In this document: positions 56,286 through 64,000 of the stretch, one piece after another
Layout of the letters: every line of letters begins with the position of its first letter
Numbering within the stretch: position 1 is the first letter of the stretch
DNA from: Flavobacterium keumense
Lineage (GTDB): Bacteria > Bacteroidota > Bacteroidia > Flavobacteriales > Flavobacteriaceae
Length of the DNA stretch: 64,000 nucleotides
Direction of reading: 5' to 3'
Assembly (NCBI RefSeq): GCF_029866485.1
Contig: NZ_CP092332.1
Span: 1,922,001-1,986,000 of the forward strand
Made by a program: the position numbers and the translations under genes
Notes under the pieces: generated by a model
Database searches by the model: none
What the model was told of the DNA's origin: nothing
What the model saw: the letters and a program-made list of their open reading frames with translations, nothing else

Positions 56286-57054
56286 TTACTTAAAAAACAC
56301 ATCGTATCCAAAACGAATTAAAGTTCCAATTACCACAATCAAAAAGAAGATTCGGATAAATTGATTTCCTTTATTAATAGCCATTTTAGCACCCAAAAAA
56401 CCACCCAAAGCATTACTAAACGCCATTGGAATAGCAATTGCCCAAATGATTTTTCCTTTGATAAAAAACAAACAAATCGAACCAAAATTAGTAGCCAAAT
56501 TGACCATTTTTGCATTCGCAGAAGCGTGTAAAAAATCAAACCCCATCAAAGCAATAAACGCCACCACCAAAAAACTTCCTGTTCCAGGTCCTATATAAAC
56601 CATCATACAATCCCACCACAAAACTGATGGTCACAGCATTGATTAGTTGTCTTTTAGGAGAACTATTCTTTTCAATGTGTTGTCCAAAATTTTTCTTGGC
56701 GTAGGTACAAATCACTAAAAAAGACAGCACCACTAACAGAATAGGTTTCATAAAATCATTGCTCACATAGGTCAACAAAGTCGACCCTAAAAACGCTGAC
56801 GGAAAGGCTAACAACATCATGATCGAAAGCAATTTCCAGTTCATATCTACTTTTTTAAGGTATTGGTAGGCCGCAAACGAAGTCCCGCTAAATGCCGGAA
56901 TCTTCAAACTTCCCACTACAGTCGAAACGGGTAAATTGGGCAATAAAATTAATCCCATGGGAGTTTGAATTAAGCCACCACCACCCACAACGGCATCGAT
57001 AAATCCAGCAAAAAAAGCAGCCAAACAAAGTAAAACAATGATGTAGTTTTCCAT
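56286..57054 (-). pseudogene. TauE/SafE-family permease gene split by a one-base frameshift
   Basis: The first part (57054 to about 56605) encodes AAFFAGFIDAVVGGGGLIQTP and several helices up to VTISFVVGLYDG, then reads out of frame to a stop at 56536. The rest is open in another frame (to stop 56286) as IGPGTGSFLVVAFIALMGFDF and the C-terminal helices. Removing one base of TTTATA around 56600-56608 joins them as VGLYDGFIGPGTGSF, the usual family sequence, giving 255 aa. The family exports sulfite, sulfoacetate or similar anions. The break could be a real mutation or a sequence error. Confidence 0.88.
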
Positions 57055-57091
57055 AAAAGATTGAGGTTAAGTAATTTATTTTATTCTCTAC

Positions 57092-57228
57092 ACGTCACTT
57101 CGAGTGGTTTAAAAAGAAATGAGCTAACTTTTCTTTTTAAATTGTATCGAGAAGCCGTGACTATTTTTGTAAGTTCTCGATACATTTTTTGTTCCGCTTC
57201 ACTGCACAAAAAACACTCGAACTGACGT
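57092..57228. repeat. 137-bp element with nested inverted repeats
   Basis: The outer arms acgtcacttcgagtg (57092-57106) and cactcgaactgacgt (57214-57228) pair with one mismatch. Inner arms tgtatcgagaa (57143-57153) and ttctcgataca (57174-57184) pair perfectly. The whole would fold into one long stem. It lies between a broken gene and the 174-aa gene and has no coding frame. The design fits a MITE or a large REP/BIME-like element; I recall closely similar TCGAGAA/TTCTCGA repeats in flavobacterial genomes. Confidence 0.65.
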
Positions 57229-57313
57229 AATATAAATTGATTCGTATGCAATAAAATATTCCGTTACATTTTCAAAAAGCGTATTTTTGTGTTTCAAAAA
57301 TAGAAAAAAACAA

Positions 57314-57835
57314 ATGGAAACAGTCAAAATACTTGAAATCCTTGGATATACATTACCTTCTTTAGTAACGGGTGGCGTTGCTTATTTTTTATTTGACAAC
57401 TATTTTAAAGACCAAGAGAAAATTCGTCGTTGGTTATTGCAAAAAGAAAACAAAAAAGACATTTTACCTTTGCGCTTGCAAGCCTACGAACGATTGAGTT
57501 TATTAATGGAACGCATCAATCCCTCACAAATATTGTTGCGAAATAGCCCTGTAACCAACGATAAAAAAGAATATGAGAATTTTATCATTGACCAAATCCA
57601 ACAAGAATTTGAACACAATCTAAGCCAACAAATTTATGTGTCTGGCGAATGTTGGTCTATTATTCAAACGGCTAAGAATGCGACTATCCAATTGATACGC
57701 ATTGCCGCTCAAAACGAAAAAGTACAAACTGCCACTGACTTGAGAGAATTTGTAGTGAGTAGTTTAGTAGATAAAGCCGCTCCTACTTATGCTGCCTTGG
57801 ACTTGATCAAACAAGAAGTGGGACAGTTGTGGTAG
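57314..57835 (+). CDS. Hypothetical protein with one N-terminal membrane helix
   Basis: Read from ATG at 57314 (METVKILEILGYTLPSLVTG); the longer frame from 57287 adds nine residues and crosses an A-rich tract. The 173-aa product has one helix (about 10-27, LGYTLPSLVTGGVAYFLF) and a cytosolic helical domain with LPLRLQAYERLSLLMERI, IQQEFEHNLSQQIYVS and DKAAPTYAALDLIKQEVGQLW. This pattern is common in Bacteroidetes proteins of unknown role. No catalytic motif is evident. Confidence 0.75.
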   Translation: METVKILEILGYTLPSLVTGGVAYFLFDNYFKDQEKIRRWLLQKENKKDILPLRLQAYERLSLLMERINPSQILLRNSPVTNDKKEYENFIIDQIQQEFEHNLSQQIYVSGECWSIIQTAKNATIQLIRIAAQNEKVQTATDLREFVVSSLVDKAAPTYAALDLIKQEVGQLW

Positions 57836-57951
57836 AATAAATTTATTTTTTATATTTGATTTAATCTGCAACTGGACTTAGATCAAAATTGGTTTTTATT
57901 ACAAAAATATAACCGTTTGTAACTAGTTGTATGAATAATATGCATAAATAA

Positions 57952-58287
57952 ATGAATGAGCAGTTATTTCAGAACAAGACAAAACAACTAATGAGTTTAA
58001 ACGGACAGACAGTAAGAATTATTGTAAGTGAGCCTTGGGATTGGAAAGAAATTCTTTTCGGTAAAATTCTTTCTGATAGAGGAGGCAACAAACTTTTAGT
58101 TAAGCTGACCAAACCACTTACAGGTGACAAATTGACAAGTGACTTAATTGAACTTAGTCCAAGATACGAAAAAACAACCTTCAAAACGCTTTTACAACAT
58201 TACTCTGTTACAGTTGCAGGTGCTCTTGTAACAGAAAACCCAGGTGAATTTGATTATATAATTATCGGCAGCGTAATATTAGATTAA
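57952..58287 (+). CDS. Hypothetical protein, first of an unknown pair
   Basis: A 111-aa soluble protein with mixed strands: SLNGQTVRIIVSEPWDWKEI, LLVKLTKPLTGDKLTSDLIEL, and C-terminal ENPGEFDYIIIGSVIL. I do not recognise a family. The next gene starts one base after its stop, so the pair is an operon. Both lie between two repeat-bearing stretches (57092-57228 and 58718-58842), which suggests an accessory insertion. Codon use is somewhat richer in GAC, ACA and AAC than neighbours. Confidence 0.65.
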   Translation: MNEQLFQNKTKQLMSLNGQTVRIIVSEPWDWKEILFGKILSDRGGNKLLVKLTKPLTGDKLTSDLIELSPRYEKTTFKTLLQHYSVTVAGALVTENPGEFDYIIIGSVILD

Positions 58288-58288
58288 A

Positions 58289-58642
58289 ATGACAAATAAC
58301 GAATTGAGCCATCGAGTTAATAATGCAATCATCTTACTGACGGAAGGACATACGTTCAAAATTGGTGACCTGACTTTTGATGCTAAAGATGAACATCATT
58401 TTTCTGTAACAGGTTGGACACTTTGCAATGACATAAAAAACTTGACTAAACAGAGTGCATTGGATGAAATAAACGAAACGAAAACTTTGTTTAATAAAAT
58501 GATTTCAGTTTCGCCAAAACTTACTAACTTCATTAAAGACAGACAAATTAAATATTCTTTAGGTTATGATTATGGAATGGGTGGAATTGAAATTTGTAAT
58601 GAAACTAACGGACAAATTAAATGGACTATAGAATTAGAGTAA
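58289..58642 (+). CDS. Hypothetical protein, second of an unknown pair
   Basis: A 117-aa soluble protein: helix NNELSHRVNNAIILLTEG, strands HTFKIGDLTFDAKDEHHFSV, helix TKQSALDEINETKTLFNKM and a C-terminal strand pair ending GGIEICNETNGQIKWTIELE. It may be an immunity-type or SMI1-like small protein, but no motif proves this. The start is one base after the previous stop. Confidence 0.65.
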   Translation: MTNNELSHRVNNAIILLTEGHTFKIGDLTFDAKDEHHFSVTGWTLCNDIKNLTKQSALDEINETKTLFNKMISVSPKLTNFIKDRQIKYSLGYDYGMGGIEICNETNGQIKWTIELE

Positions 58643-58717
58643 TAAAAAATATCCTTCTTGTTGCCTCACAAAATGAAACTCAACGAAGTTAAATTCTTGT
58701 AGTAGTTCAAACATATC

Positions 58718-58842
58718 GTCCCTACGGGACTTTACTATTAGTTAACATTATTTATTACCAATATTCTGCTCCTAACGGAGCAATTTTTACAAAAAAATGA
58801 GAATAATCTCGTAGCGATGCCATATCGGTAGCCCCACAGGGG
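58718..58842. repeat. Second cluster of small GC palindromes (REP-like)
   Basis: Three palindromes follow in a row: gtccctacgggac (58718-58730, identical to 631-643), gctcctaacggagc (58768-58781) and cccc-aca-gggg (58832-58842), the last ending one base before the DUF1697 stop codon region. Flanks also match the first cluster: catat before the first unit and a ttattaccaa/tatttaccaa stretch before the second. This shared order marks a composite repeated element. Confidence 0.7.
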
Positions 58843-58843
58843 A

Positions 58844-59392
58844 TTAATCAAACGCATTATACATTTCCAACAACTGCGACACCGTATTCCAATTTCGTAT
58901 CGTGGCCGTCACATTTAGTTTTTTCTCAATATATTTTTGGTCTAGTCTGGTTTTTCCTGCGCTTACTGCGTATTTGATGTAAATTTTATTGGCATCAATA
59001 TGCGCTTGATCTGGTTTCACTTGACTCATTTTTAAATCATTAATGGCCTCATTTCGCAAAGCCATCGATACAAAAGCGACATAGAGTTTTTTGGTATCCA
59101 AGTCTTTTTCTTTCAAATAGGGATTGTTAGTTAAACAGGCTTCTAAATCAGATTTGGCAATCACCACCACAGGCACTTCGTGACCAAATGCTTTGAAGAT
59201 TTCTTGTTTGATGAGGAAACCTACTTTAGCTGGATTGTCTTCTTCAGTAGTCACAAACACATTTCCTGATTGAATGTAGGTGGTCACATTTTGAAATCCA
59301 ATGTTTTCCAAAGTCGTTTTTAATGCCTCCATTTTAATCATATTGTGTCCGGAAACATTGATGCCACGAAGTAAAGCGAGATGGGTTGTCAT
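58844..59392 (-). CDS. DUF1697 family protein
   Basis: A 182-aa soluble protein with the family hallmarks: LLRGINVSGHNMIKMEALK at the N-terminus, TTYIQSGNVFVTTEED, VPVVVIAKSDLEACLTNNPY, and the C-terminal KLNVTATIRNWNTVSQLLEM. The two ferredoxin-like halves are intact. The function of DUF1697 proteins is unknown. Monocistronic, ahead of the YhcH gene's 3' end by 41 bases. Confidence 0.92.
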   Translation of the reverse strand: MTTHLALLRGINVSGHNMIKMEALKTTLENIGFQNVTTYIQSGNVFVTTEEDNPAKVGFLIKQEIFKAFGHEVPVVVIAKSDLEACLTNNPYLKEKDLDTKKLYVAFVSMALRNEAINDLKMSQVKPDQAHIDANKIYIKYAVSAGKTRLDQKYIEKKLNVTATIRNWNTVSQLLEMYNAFD

Positions 59393-59433
59393 TGTAATTT
59401 ACGATTTAGGATATACGATATACGAAGTACGAT

Positions 59434-59853
59434 TTATTGAATTAAGACTTTAATCACTACTTTCTTTACTTCAGCAGCGGATTCTGTTTGAACACAAGGT
59501 TGGTGCAAATCATCTGGAAAAAAAATAGTAAACATTCCTTTTGAAACGCGCACTAAAGAAGTTGTACCTTCGTAAAACGTATAGTCTTTATCTTCGTCTT
59601 GTTCCAGTATCTTTTGATTGTTTTTTGTAGTTACTCCCATGAATTCCTCACCACGAATCACATATTGAATATCAATGTATTTTTTATGACTTTCTAATTT
59701 ACATTCGTTCAAAGGCTTGGTTGGGTATTCTTGTACCAACGCAAAAATAGTATCGCCTTCTATATCGTGCCTCCCTGAGGAAATGGTATCTAAATCAGTG
59801 TTGTGCAAAAAGGCAAAACCTTTGGCTATTCTTTCGTTTATAGTACTGTACAA
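59434..59853 (-). CDS. YhcH/YjgK/YiaL family protein
   Basis: A 139-aa cupin-like protein of the DUF386 family: GRHDIEGDTIFALVQEY, ESHKKYIDIQYVIRGEE, and FTIFFPDDLHQPCV, which carry the His/Glu residues of the presumed metal site. Family members take part in sialic acid or sugar-acid metabolism, or in biofilm formation. No sugar-acid genes are adjacent, so the role here is open. Confidence 0.92.
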   Translation of the reverse strand: MYSTINERIAKGFAFLHNTDLDTISSGRHDIEGDTIFALVQEYPTKPLNECKLESHKKYIDIQYVIRGEEFMGVTTKNNQKILEQDEDKDYTFYEGTTSLVRVSKGMFTIFFPDDLHQPCVQTESAAEVKKVVIKVLIQ

Positions 59854-59962
59854 CTGGTAATTATCTAGGGTATCGAGAATTATTTTGTTAATTTATTTTT
59901 TTCAAATATATCATTTTCAAACGCTATTTTCTATTTTCCAAACAAAAAACTATCTTCGCAGT

Positions 59963-62071
59963 ATGCAGCAAAATCTTCTACAAACTCCTATCGAATACCT
60001 TAAAGGCGTTGGCCCTCATCGGGGCGAACTCTTGCGTAAGGAATTGGGAATTCATAAGTACGGAGATTTAGTGAATTTCTTTCCCAATCGCTACATCGAC
60101 AGAACGCGGTATTATAAAATTAATGAGTTACAAAACACCACCTCTGAAGTCCAAATCATTGGCAAAATAATCCACATTAAAACGGTCGAATTTGGTAAAA
60201 ATAAAAAACGTTTGGTCGCCACTTTTGTTGATGATACGGGTCAAATGGAACTGGTTTGGTTTCAAGGTCATAAATGGATTCGAGAAAGTTTAAAGTTGAA
60301 TGAAGTCATCGTGATTTTTGGAAAATGCTCCTCATTCAATGGTACGTTTAACATGGCGCATCCTGAAATGGAATTGCTTAGCGAACATCAAAAAAGTCTT
60401 CGCTCGGCCATGCAAGCCATTTATCCTTCTACCGAAACCTTGGCGAATCGAGGTGTTTCGAACCGAGTTATTATCAAAATGATGCAACAATTGTTTTTGG
60501 AAACACAAAATTTGTTTTCAGAAACTTTGCCCGATTATTTGATTAACGAATTAAAACTGATTTCTAAGAAAGCCGCCTTATTCAACATTCATTTTCCTAA
60601 AAGTTCGGAAGCTTTGGCGAAAGCCCAATTCCGATTGAAGTTTGAAGAATTGTTCTTTATTCAGCTGCAATTGATTACCAAAAACCTAATTCAGAAACAC
60701 AAAATAAAAGGACATCCGTTTACTTCTGTTGGGCAACATTTCAATGATTTTTATCAAAATCATTTGCCTTTTGAGTTGACCAATGCGCAAAAAAGAGTGA
60801 TTAAAGAAATCCGCACCGATATGGGAAGTAATGCCCAAATGAATCGGTTGCTGCAAGGTGATGTAGGTTCTGGAAAAACCATTGTTGCGTTTATGAGTAT
60901 GCTTTTGGCTATTGATAACGGCTTTCAAGCTTGCTTGATGGCGCCAACAGAAATTTTAGCCAACCAACATTTTTTAGGCTTGTCCGAATTGGCGAAGACC
61001 GCCAATATCAACATTCAATTATTAACCGGTTCTACTAAAACTGCTGACAGAAAAATAATTCATGAAGCATTGGAAGACGGCAGTTTACATATCCTTATCG
61101 GAACCCATGCTTTATTAGAAGATAAAGTACAGTTTAAGAATTTGGGACTCGCGGTAATTGATGAGCAACATCGTTTTGGCGTAGAGCAGCGTTCTAAGTT
61201 ATGGAAGAAGAACGAAATTCCACCACATGTTTTAGTAATGACTGCCACTCCTATTCCGCGTACCTTAGCAATGAGTTTGTATGGTGATTTGGATATTTCA
61301 GTGATAGACGAATTGCCTCCGGGACGAAAACCCATTCAAACTGTACATCGTTTTGACAGCAACCGATTGAAAGTTTGGAAGTTTTTGAAAGACGAAATTG
61401 CATTGGGCAGGCAAATTTATATTGTCTATCCGTTGATTCAGGAATCCGAAAAAATGGATTTCAAAGATTTGATGGATGGCTACGAAAGTATTTCAAGAGA
61501 TTTTCCGCTGCCGCAGTATTCTATTTCCATTTTACACGGAAAAATGAAACCCGCGGATAAAGAATCTGAAATGAAACGCTTTGCCGAAGGGAAAACCAAT
61601 ATTATGGTAGCCACCACAGTAATTGAGGTTGGGGTTAATGTTCCTAATGCCAGCGTAATGATTATTGAAAGTGCGGAACGTTTTGGACTGTCACAATTAC
61701 ATCAATTGCGTGGTCGTGTGGGGCGTGGCGCCGAACAAAGTTATTGTATTTTGATGACGAGCCACAAATTGAGTTCTGATAGTAAAATCCGAATGGAAAC
61801 GATGGTAAGTACCAATGATGGCTTTGAAATTGCCGAAGTCGATTTAAAATTACGCGGTCCTGGTGATTTAATGGGAACGCAACAAAGCGGTGTTTTGAAT
61901 CTTCAAATTGCGGATATTGTAAAGGATAAAGATATTTTACTATTAGCTAGAAATTATGCAATACAATTACTTCGAGAAGATGCCAGCATGCATAAGCCAG
62001 AGCATGCTACCTTGCGTGCTGTATTTATAGAAATGACTAAAAAGAAAAATATTTGGAATTATATAAGTTGA
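59963..62071 (+). CDS. recG: ATP-dependent DNA helicase RecG
   Basis: RecG remodels stalled replication forks and Holliday junctions. Start chosen at 59963 (MQQNLLQTPIEYLKGVGPHRG); the longer frame from 59885 reads 26 unusual residues through the promoter region. The 702-aa protein has the wedge OB domain (about 50-150), Walker A QGDVGSGKTIVAF, DEQHRFGVEQR (DEQH box), MTATPIPRTLAM and the C-terminal helicase block QLRGRVGRGAEQSYCILM with LRGPGDLMGTQQSG. Length and motif order are normal. It is transcribed away from the YhcH gene. Confidence 0.97.
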   Translation: MQQNLLQTPIEYLKGVGPHRGELLRKELGIHKYGDLVNFFPNRYIDRTRYYKINELQNTTSEVQIIGKIIHIKTVEFGKNKKRLVATFVDDTGQMELVWFQGHKWIRESLKLNEVIVIFGKCSSFNGTFNMAHPEMELLSEHQKSLRSAMQAIYPSTETLANRGVSNRVIIKMMQQLFLETQNLFSETLPDYLINELKLISKKAALFNIHFPKSSEALAKAQFRLKFEELFFIQLQLITKNLIQKHKIKGHPFTSVGQHFNDFYQNHLPFELTNAQKRVIKEIRTDMGSNAQMNRLLQGDVGSGKTIVAFMSMLLAIDNGFQACLMAPTEILANQHFLGLSELAKTANINIQLLTGSTKTADRKIIHEALEDGSLHILIGTHALLEDKVQFKNLGLAVIDEQHRFGVEQRSKLWKKNEIPPHVLVMTATPIPRTLAMSLYGDLDISVIDELPPGRKPIQTVHRFDSNRLKVWKFLKDEIALGRQIYIVYPLIQESEKMDFKDLMDGYESISRDFPLPQYSISILHGKMKPADKESEMKRFAEGKTNIMVATTVIEVGVNVPNASVMIIESAERFGLSQLHQLRGRVGRGAEQSYCILMTSHKLSSDSKIRMETMVSTNDGFEIAEVDLKLRGPGDLMGTQQSGVLNLQIADIVKDKDILLLARNYAIQLLREDASMHKPEHATLRAVFIEMTKKKNIWNYIS

Positions 62072-62169
62072 ACTAATCAACTCAAAATAATAACTCCAAG
62101 TTAGTCTATTATTAAATTCAATACCCTAAATTTGTGAATTGCGTTAATATGACACTATAATAAACTCTT

Positions 62170-63228
62170 ATGAAAATAAAAACTCTTGTTTACTCCTTAT
62201 TAATTATAGGATTAGTTGGTTTAATTGGTTACCGAATTACAAAAAATAGTGATTCCAAAGGGCCTAAAGACAAAGAAAAAGACAAACAGCCTATTACGGT
62301 AAGCGGATCGGTAGTTCACTTACAAACATTTGATAATAATTTAGCCCTTTCGGGTTCTATTGAAGCCAATGAGCAAGTGGAGATTCGTTCTGAGGTTTCA
62401 GGAATTGTAAAAAATATCTATTTCCAAGAAGGTAGTAATGTTACGAAAGGCCAAGTACTGTTCAAAGTGAATGATATTGAACTGAAAGCGCAATTGGCTC
62501 AAGCCAAAACCAAAGAAAGTTTAGCTTCTGAAAATGAAAGGAGAGCTAAATTACTGTTACAAAAAGAAGCAATTAGTCAAGAAGAATACGATGTTGCACG
62601 CGCTGACTATCAATCTGCGAAAGCGCAAAGTCAATTGATTCAAGCACAAATTGAGAAAACTTCGGTACGCGCGCCTTTTTCAGGAAAGATTGGTTTGCGT
62701 TCTATTTCGCCTGGGACATATGTTACTCCTACCCTTTTAGTAGCAAAATTGGTCAATGTTAACCAACTGAAAATCACTTTTTCTATTCCTGAAAAATATG
62801 CTTCGCAAGTAAAAAAGAATGCCATCATTACGTTTAAAGTAACAGGAGCTGAACAACAAACTTATTCGGCTACAATTTATGCTATTGAACCCGAAGTAGA
62901 AATTGCGACACGAACTTTAAAAGTGCGTGCTTTGGCAGACAATAAAGACGGAAAATTATTACCAGGTACATTTGCAAACGTTCAATTGCCTTTGGATATT
63001 ATCAAAGATGCCGTGGTTATTCCAACAGAAGCGATAATTCCAGTTCAAGACGGAAAAAAAGTATTCGTTGCTAACAAAGGAATGGCGAAAGAAATAATGG
63101 TGGAGACAGCCACAAGAACTGATGCGTCTATTTTAGTACTTTCAGGTTTAAAAGCAGGAGATACGGTTTTGACTTCGGGAGTGATGTCTTTGAAAGACGA
63201 AGCACCAATTATCGTTAAAGTTAAATAA
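62170..63228 (+). CDS. RND efflux periplasmic adaptor (HlyD/AcrA family)
   Basis: A 352-aa membrane-fusion protein with an N-terminal membrane anchor (about 5-23, LVYSLLIIGLVGLIGY). The lipoyl half EIRSEVSGIVKNIYFQEGSNVTKGQVL is followed by a coiled-coil hairpin (about 100-160), then VRAPFSGKIGLRSISPGTYV and the beta-barrel/MP domains with GTFANVQLPL. It belongs to the multidrug (HAE1) type and is followed after 35 bases by its pump. Not related in detail to the metal adaptor at 11440. Confidence 0.93.
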   Translation: MKIKTLVYSLLIIGLVGLIGYRITKNSDSKGPKDKEKDKQPITVSGSVVHLQTFDNNLALSGSIEANEQVEIRSEVSGIVKNIYFQEGSNVTKGQVLFKVNDIELKAQLAQAKTKESLASENERRAKLLLQKEAISQEEYDVARADYQSAKAQSQLIQAQIEKTSVRAPFSGKIGLRSISPGTYVTPTLLVAKLVNVNQLKITFSIPEKYASQVKKNAIITFKVTGAEQQTYSATIYAIEPEVEIATRTLKVRALADNKDGKLLPGTFANVQLPLDIIKDAVVIPTEAIIPVQDGKKVFVANKGMAKEIMVETATRTDASILVLSGLKAGDTVLTSGVMSLKDEAPIIVKVK

Positions 63229-63263
63229 AACTAATCGATTCACTTTTATTTTAAAAAACAGTA

Positions 63264-64000
63264 ATGAGTTTATCTACTTTAAGCATAAAAAGACCCGTTT
63301 TTACTATTGTAATCAATTTGACTATTATATTATTTGGATTGATTGGTTACAGCTTTTTGGGAATCCGAGAATTTCCATCCATTGATCCTGCGCAGGTATC
63401 TATACGCACTAATTACACTGGAGCAAATTCTGATATTATTGAGTCGCAAATTACAGAACCTCTAGAAAAAGCGATTAATTCAATTGACGGAATCCGCAAT
63501 GTTACTTCTTCAAGTATTCAAGGAAGTAGTAATATTACAGTCGAGTTTAATTTGGACAAAAATTTAGAAGAAGCAGCTAATGACGTTCGAGACAAAGTAT
63601 CTCAAGCTACTCGAAATTTGCCACAAGATATTGATGCACCGCCAGTAGTTTCTAAGGCTGATGCTAATAGTGACGCCATCATTTCGATGACTATTCAGAG
63701 TGATTCGAGAAACGCATTAGAATTAAGTGATTTTGCCGAAAACGTAATTGGGCAACGTTTGGAAACTATTCCAGGTGTGAGTGGTATCCAAATTTGGGGA
63801 CAAAAACGATACGCAATGCGTTTGTGGATTGACCCCGTAAAATTGGCTTCGTACGGTTGCACCGTTTCTGAAGTTCGAAATGCGTTAAGCAAACAAAACG
63901 TAGAATTACCTTCAGGAAAAATCACCGGTGCCAATACCGAATTAACGGTGAGAACCATTGGAAATTTGTCCAAAGCGGAAGAATTTAACAATATTATCAT
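63264..64000 (+). CDS. AcrB/HAE1-type RND multidrug efflux permease, 3' end cut by window edge
   Basis: The first 245 residues are visible from ATG at 63264, open to the last base. They show the N-terminal amphipathic start and TM1 (SIKRPVFTIVINLTIILFGLIG) and the first porter subdomains: YTGANSDIIESQITEPLEKAI, DPAQVSIRTNY, GVSGIQIWGQKRYAMRLWIDP and the LPSGKITG loop. This pattern fits hydrophobic/amphiphilic efflux (HAE1) rather than metal efflux. It forms an operon with the adaptor upstream; an outer-membrane gene may follow beyond the window. Confidence 0.93.
   Translation, partial: MSLSTLSIKRPVFTIVINLTIILFGLIGYSFLGIREFPSIDPAQVSIRTNYTGANSDIIESQITEPLEKAINSIDGIRNVTSSSIQGSSNITVEFNLDKNLEEAANDVRDKVSQATRNLPQDIDAPPVVSKADANSDAIISMTIQSDSRNALELSDFAENVIGQRLETIPGVSGIQIWGQKRYAMRLWIDPVKLASYGCTVSEVRNALSKQNVELPSGKITGANTELTVRTIGNLSKAEEFNNII

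Noticed and set aside
57269..57313. Upstream start at 57287 for the 182-aa version of the hypothetical protein
   Set aside because: The extra residues MCFKNRKKQ cross an A-rich tract right after a repeat element; the ATG at 57314 gives a normal N-terminus before the membrane helix.
1..64000. CRISPR arrays, tRNA/rRNA genes, prophage or insertion sequences
   Set aside because: No regularly spaced direct repeats, tRNA T-loop plus acceptor pairs, transposase or phage structural genes were seen on reading both strands; intergenic gaps are too small for rRNA.

Overview
The window is AT-rich chromosomal DNA from a member of the Bacteroidetes, most likely a Flavobacterium or close relative. The signs are PorX (type IX secretion regulator), fused LpxC/FabZ, bifunctional HisB and HisIE, a CzcA-type RND pump fused to an outer-membrane channel, a MutS2-type protein without an Smr domain, promoters of the Bacteroidetes type (TTG, about 19-22 bases, TAnnTTTG) and no visible Shine-Dalgarno sequences. 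It contains no rRNA, tRNA, CRISPR array, phage or insertion sequence that I could recognise. Gene content is mostly core housekeeping.

Layout. 1-517: 5' part of a PhoD-type phosphatase, followed by a 368-base spacer with four small palindromes. 886-8809: a complete histidine operon on the minus strand (hisG-D-C, a YdeI/DUF1801 gene, hisB-H-A-F-IE). It is preceded by a textbook ribosome-mediated attenuator: a 19-residue leader peptide with four consecutive His codons, an antiterminator segment inside the leader, and an intrinsic terminator. 9089-10696: pckA. 10912-22156: one continuous minus-strand cluster: thioredoxin-like protein, ApbE, DUF4266 lipoprotein, DUF3570 outer-membrane protein, response regulator, sensor kinase, CzcA-OMF fusion, CzcB-type adaptor and a small membrane protein. 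Two near-identical TTAAG-N6-TTAAG direct repeats, one upstream of each half of this cluster, look like response-regulator sites. This is the best candidate here for an undescribed system.

22369-30272: LTA-synthase-like sulfatase, zinc-dependent phospholipase C-like protein, VWA protein, fabG, a di-heme cytochrome c peroxidase and a frameshifted GIY-YIG-like gene. 30349-36540: lipid A, EF-P and succinyl-CoA ligase genes (lpxD, lpxC/fabZ, lpxA, efp, a second lpxD-like gene, an NTF2-like gene, sucD). 36669-53094: HD hydrolase, DUF1080 protein, porX-tsaE, alanine dehydrogenase, ung, mutS2, ettA, a MetX-like protein that has lost two catalytic residues, holA, an HsdR-N nuclease-like protein, a glycosyltransferase and an OmpA lipoprotein. 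53187-64000: Sua5-type tRNA-modification enzyme, UvrD helicase, a frameshifted TauE/SafE permease, a short accessory patch with three unknown genes and repeat elements, DUF1697, YhcH, recG, and the start of an HAE1-type RND efflux operon that runs off the end.

Two genes (around 30030 and 56605) are broken by what looks like one extra base each. Either the strain carries young pseudogenes or the assembly has small errors. Start sites were moved inward where the longest frame overlapped a promoter or delayed a clear signal peptide.
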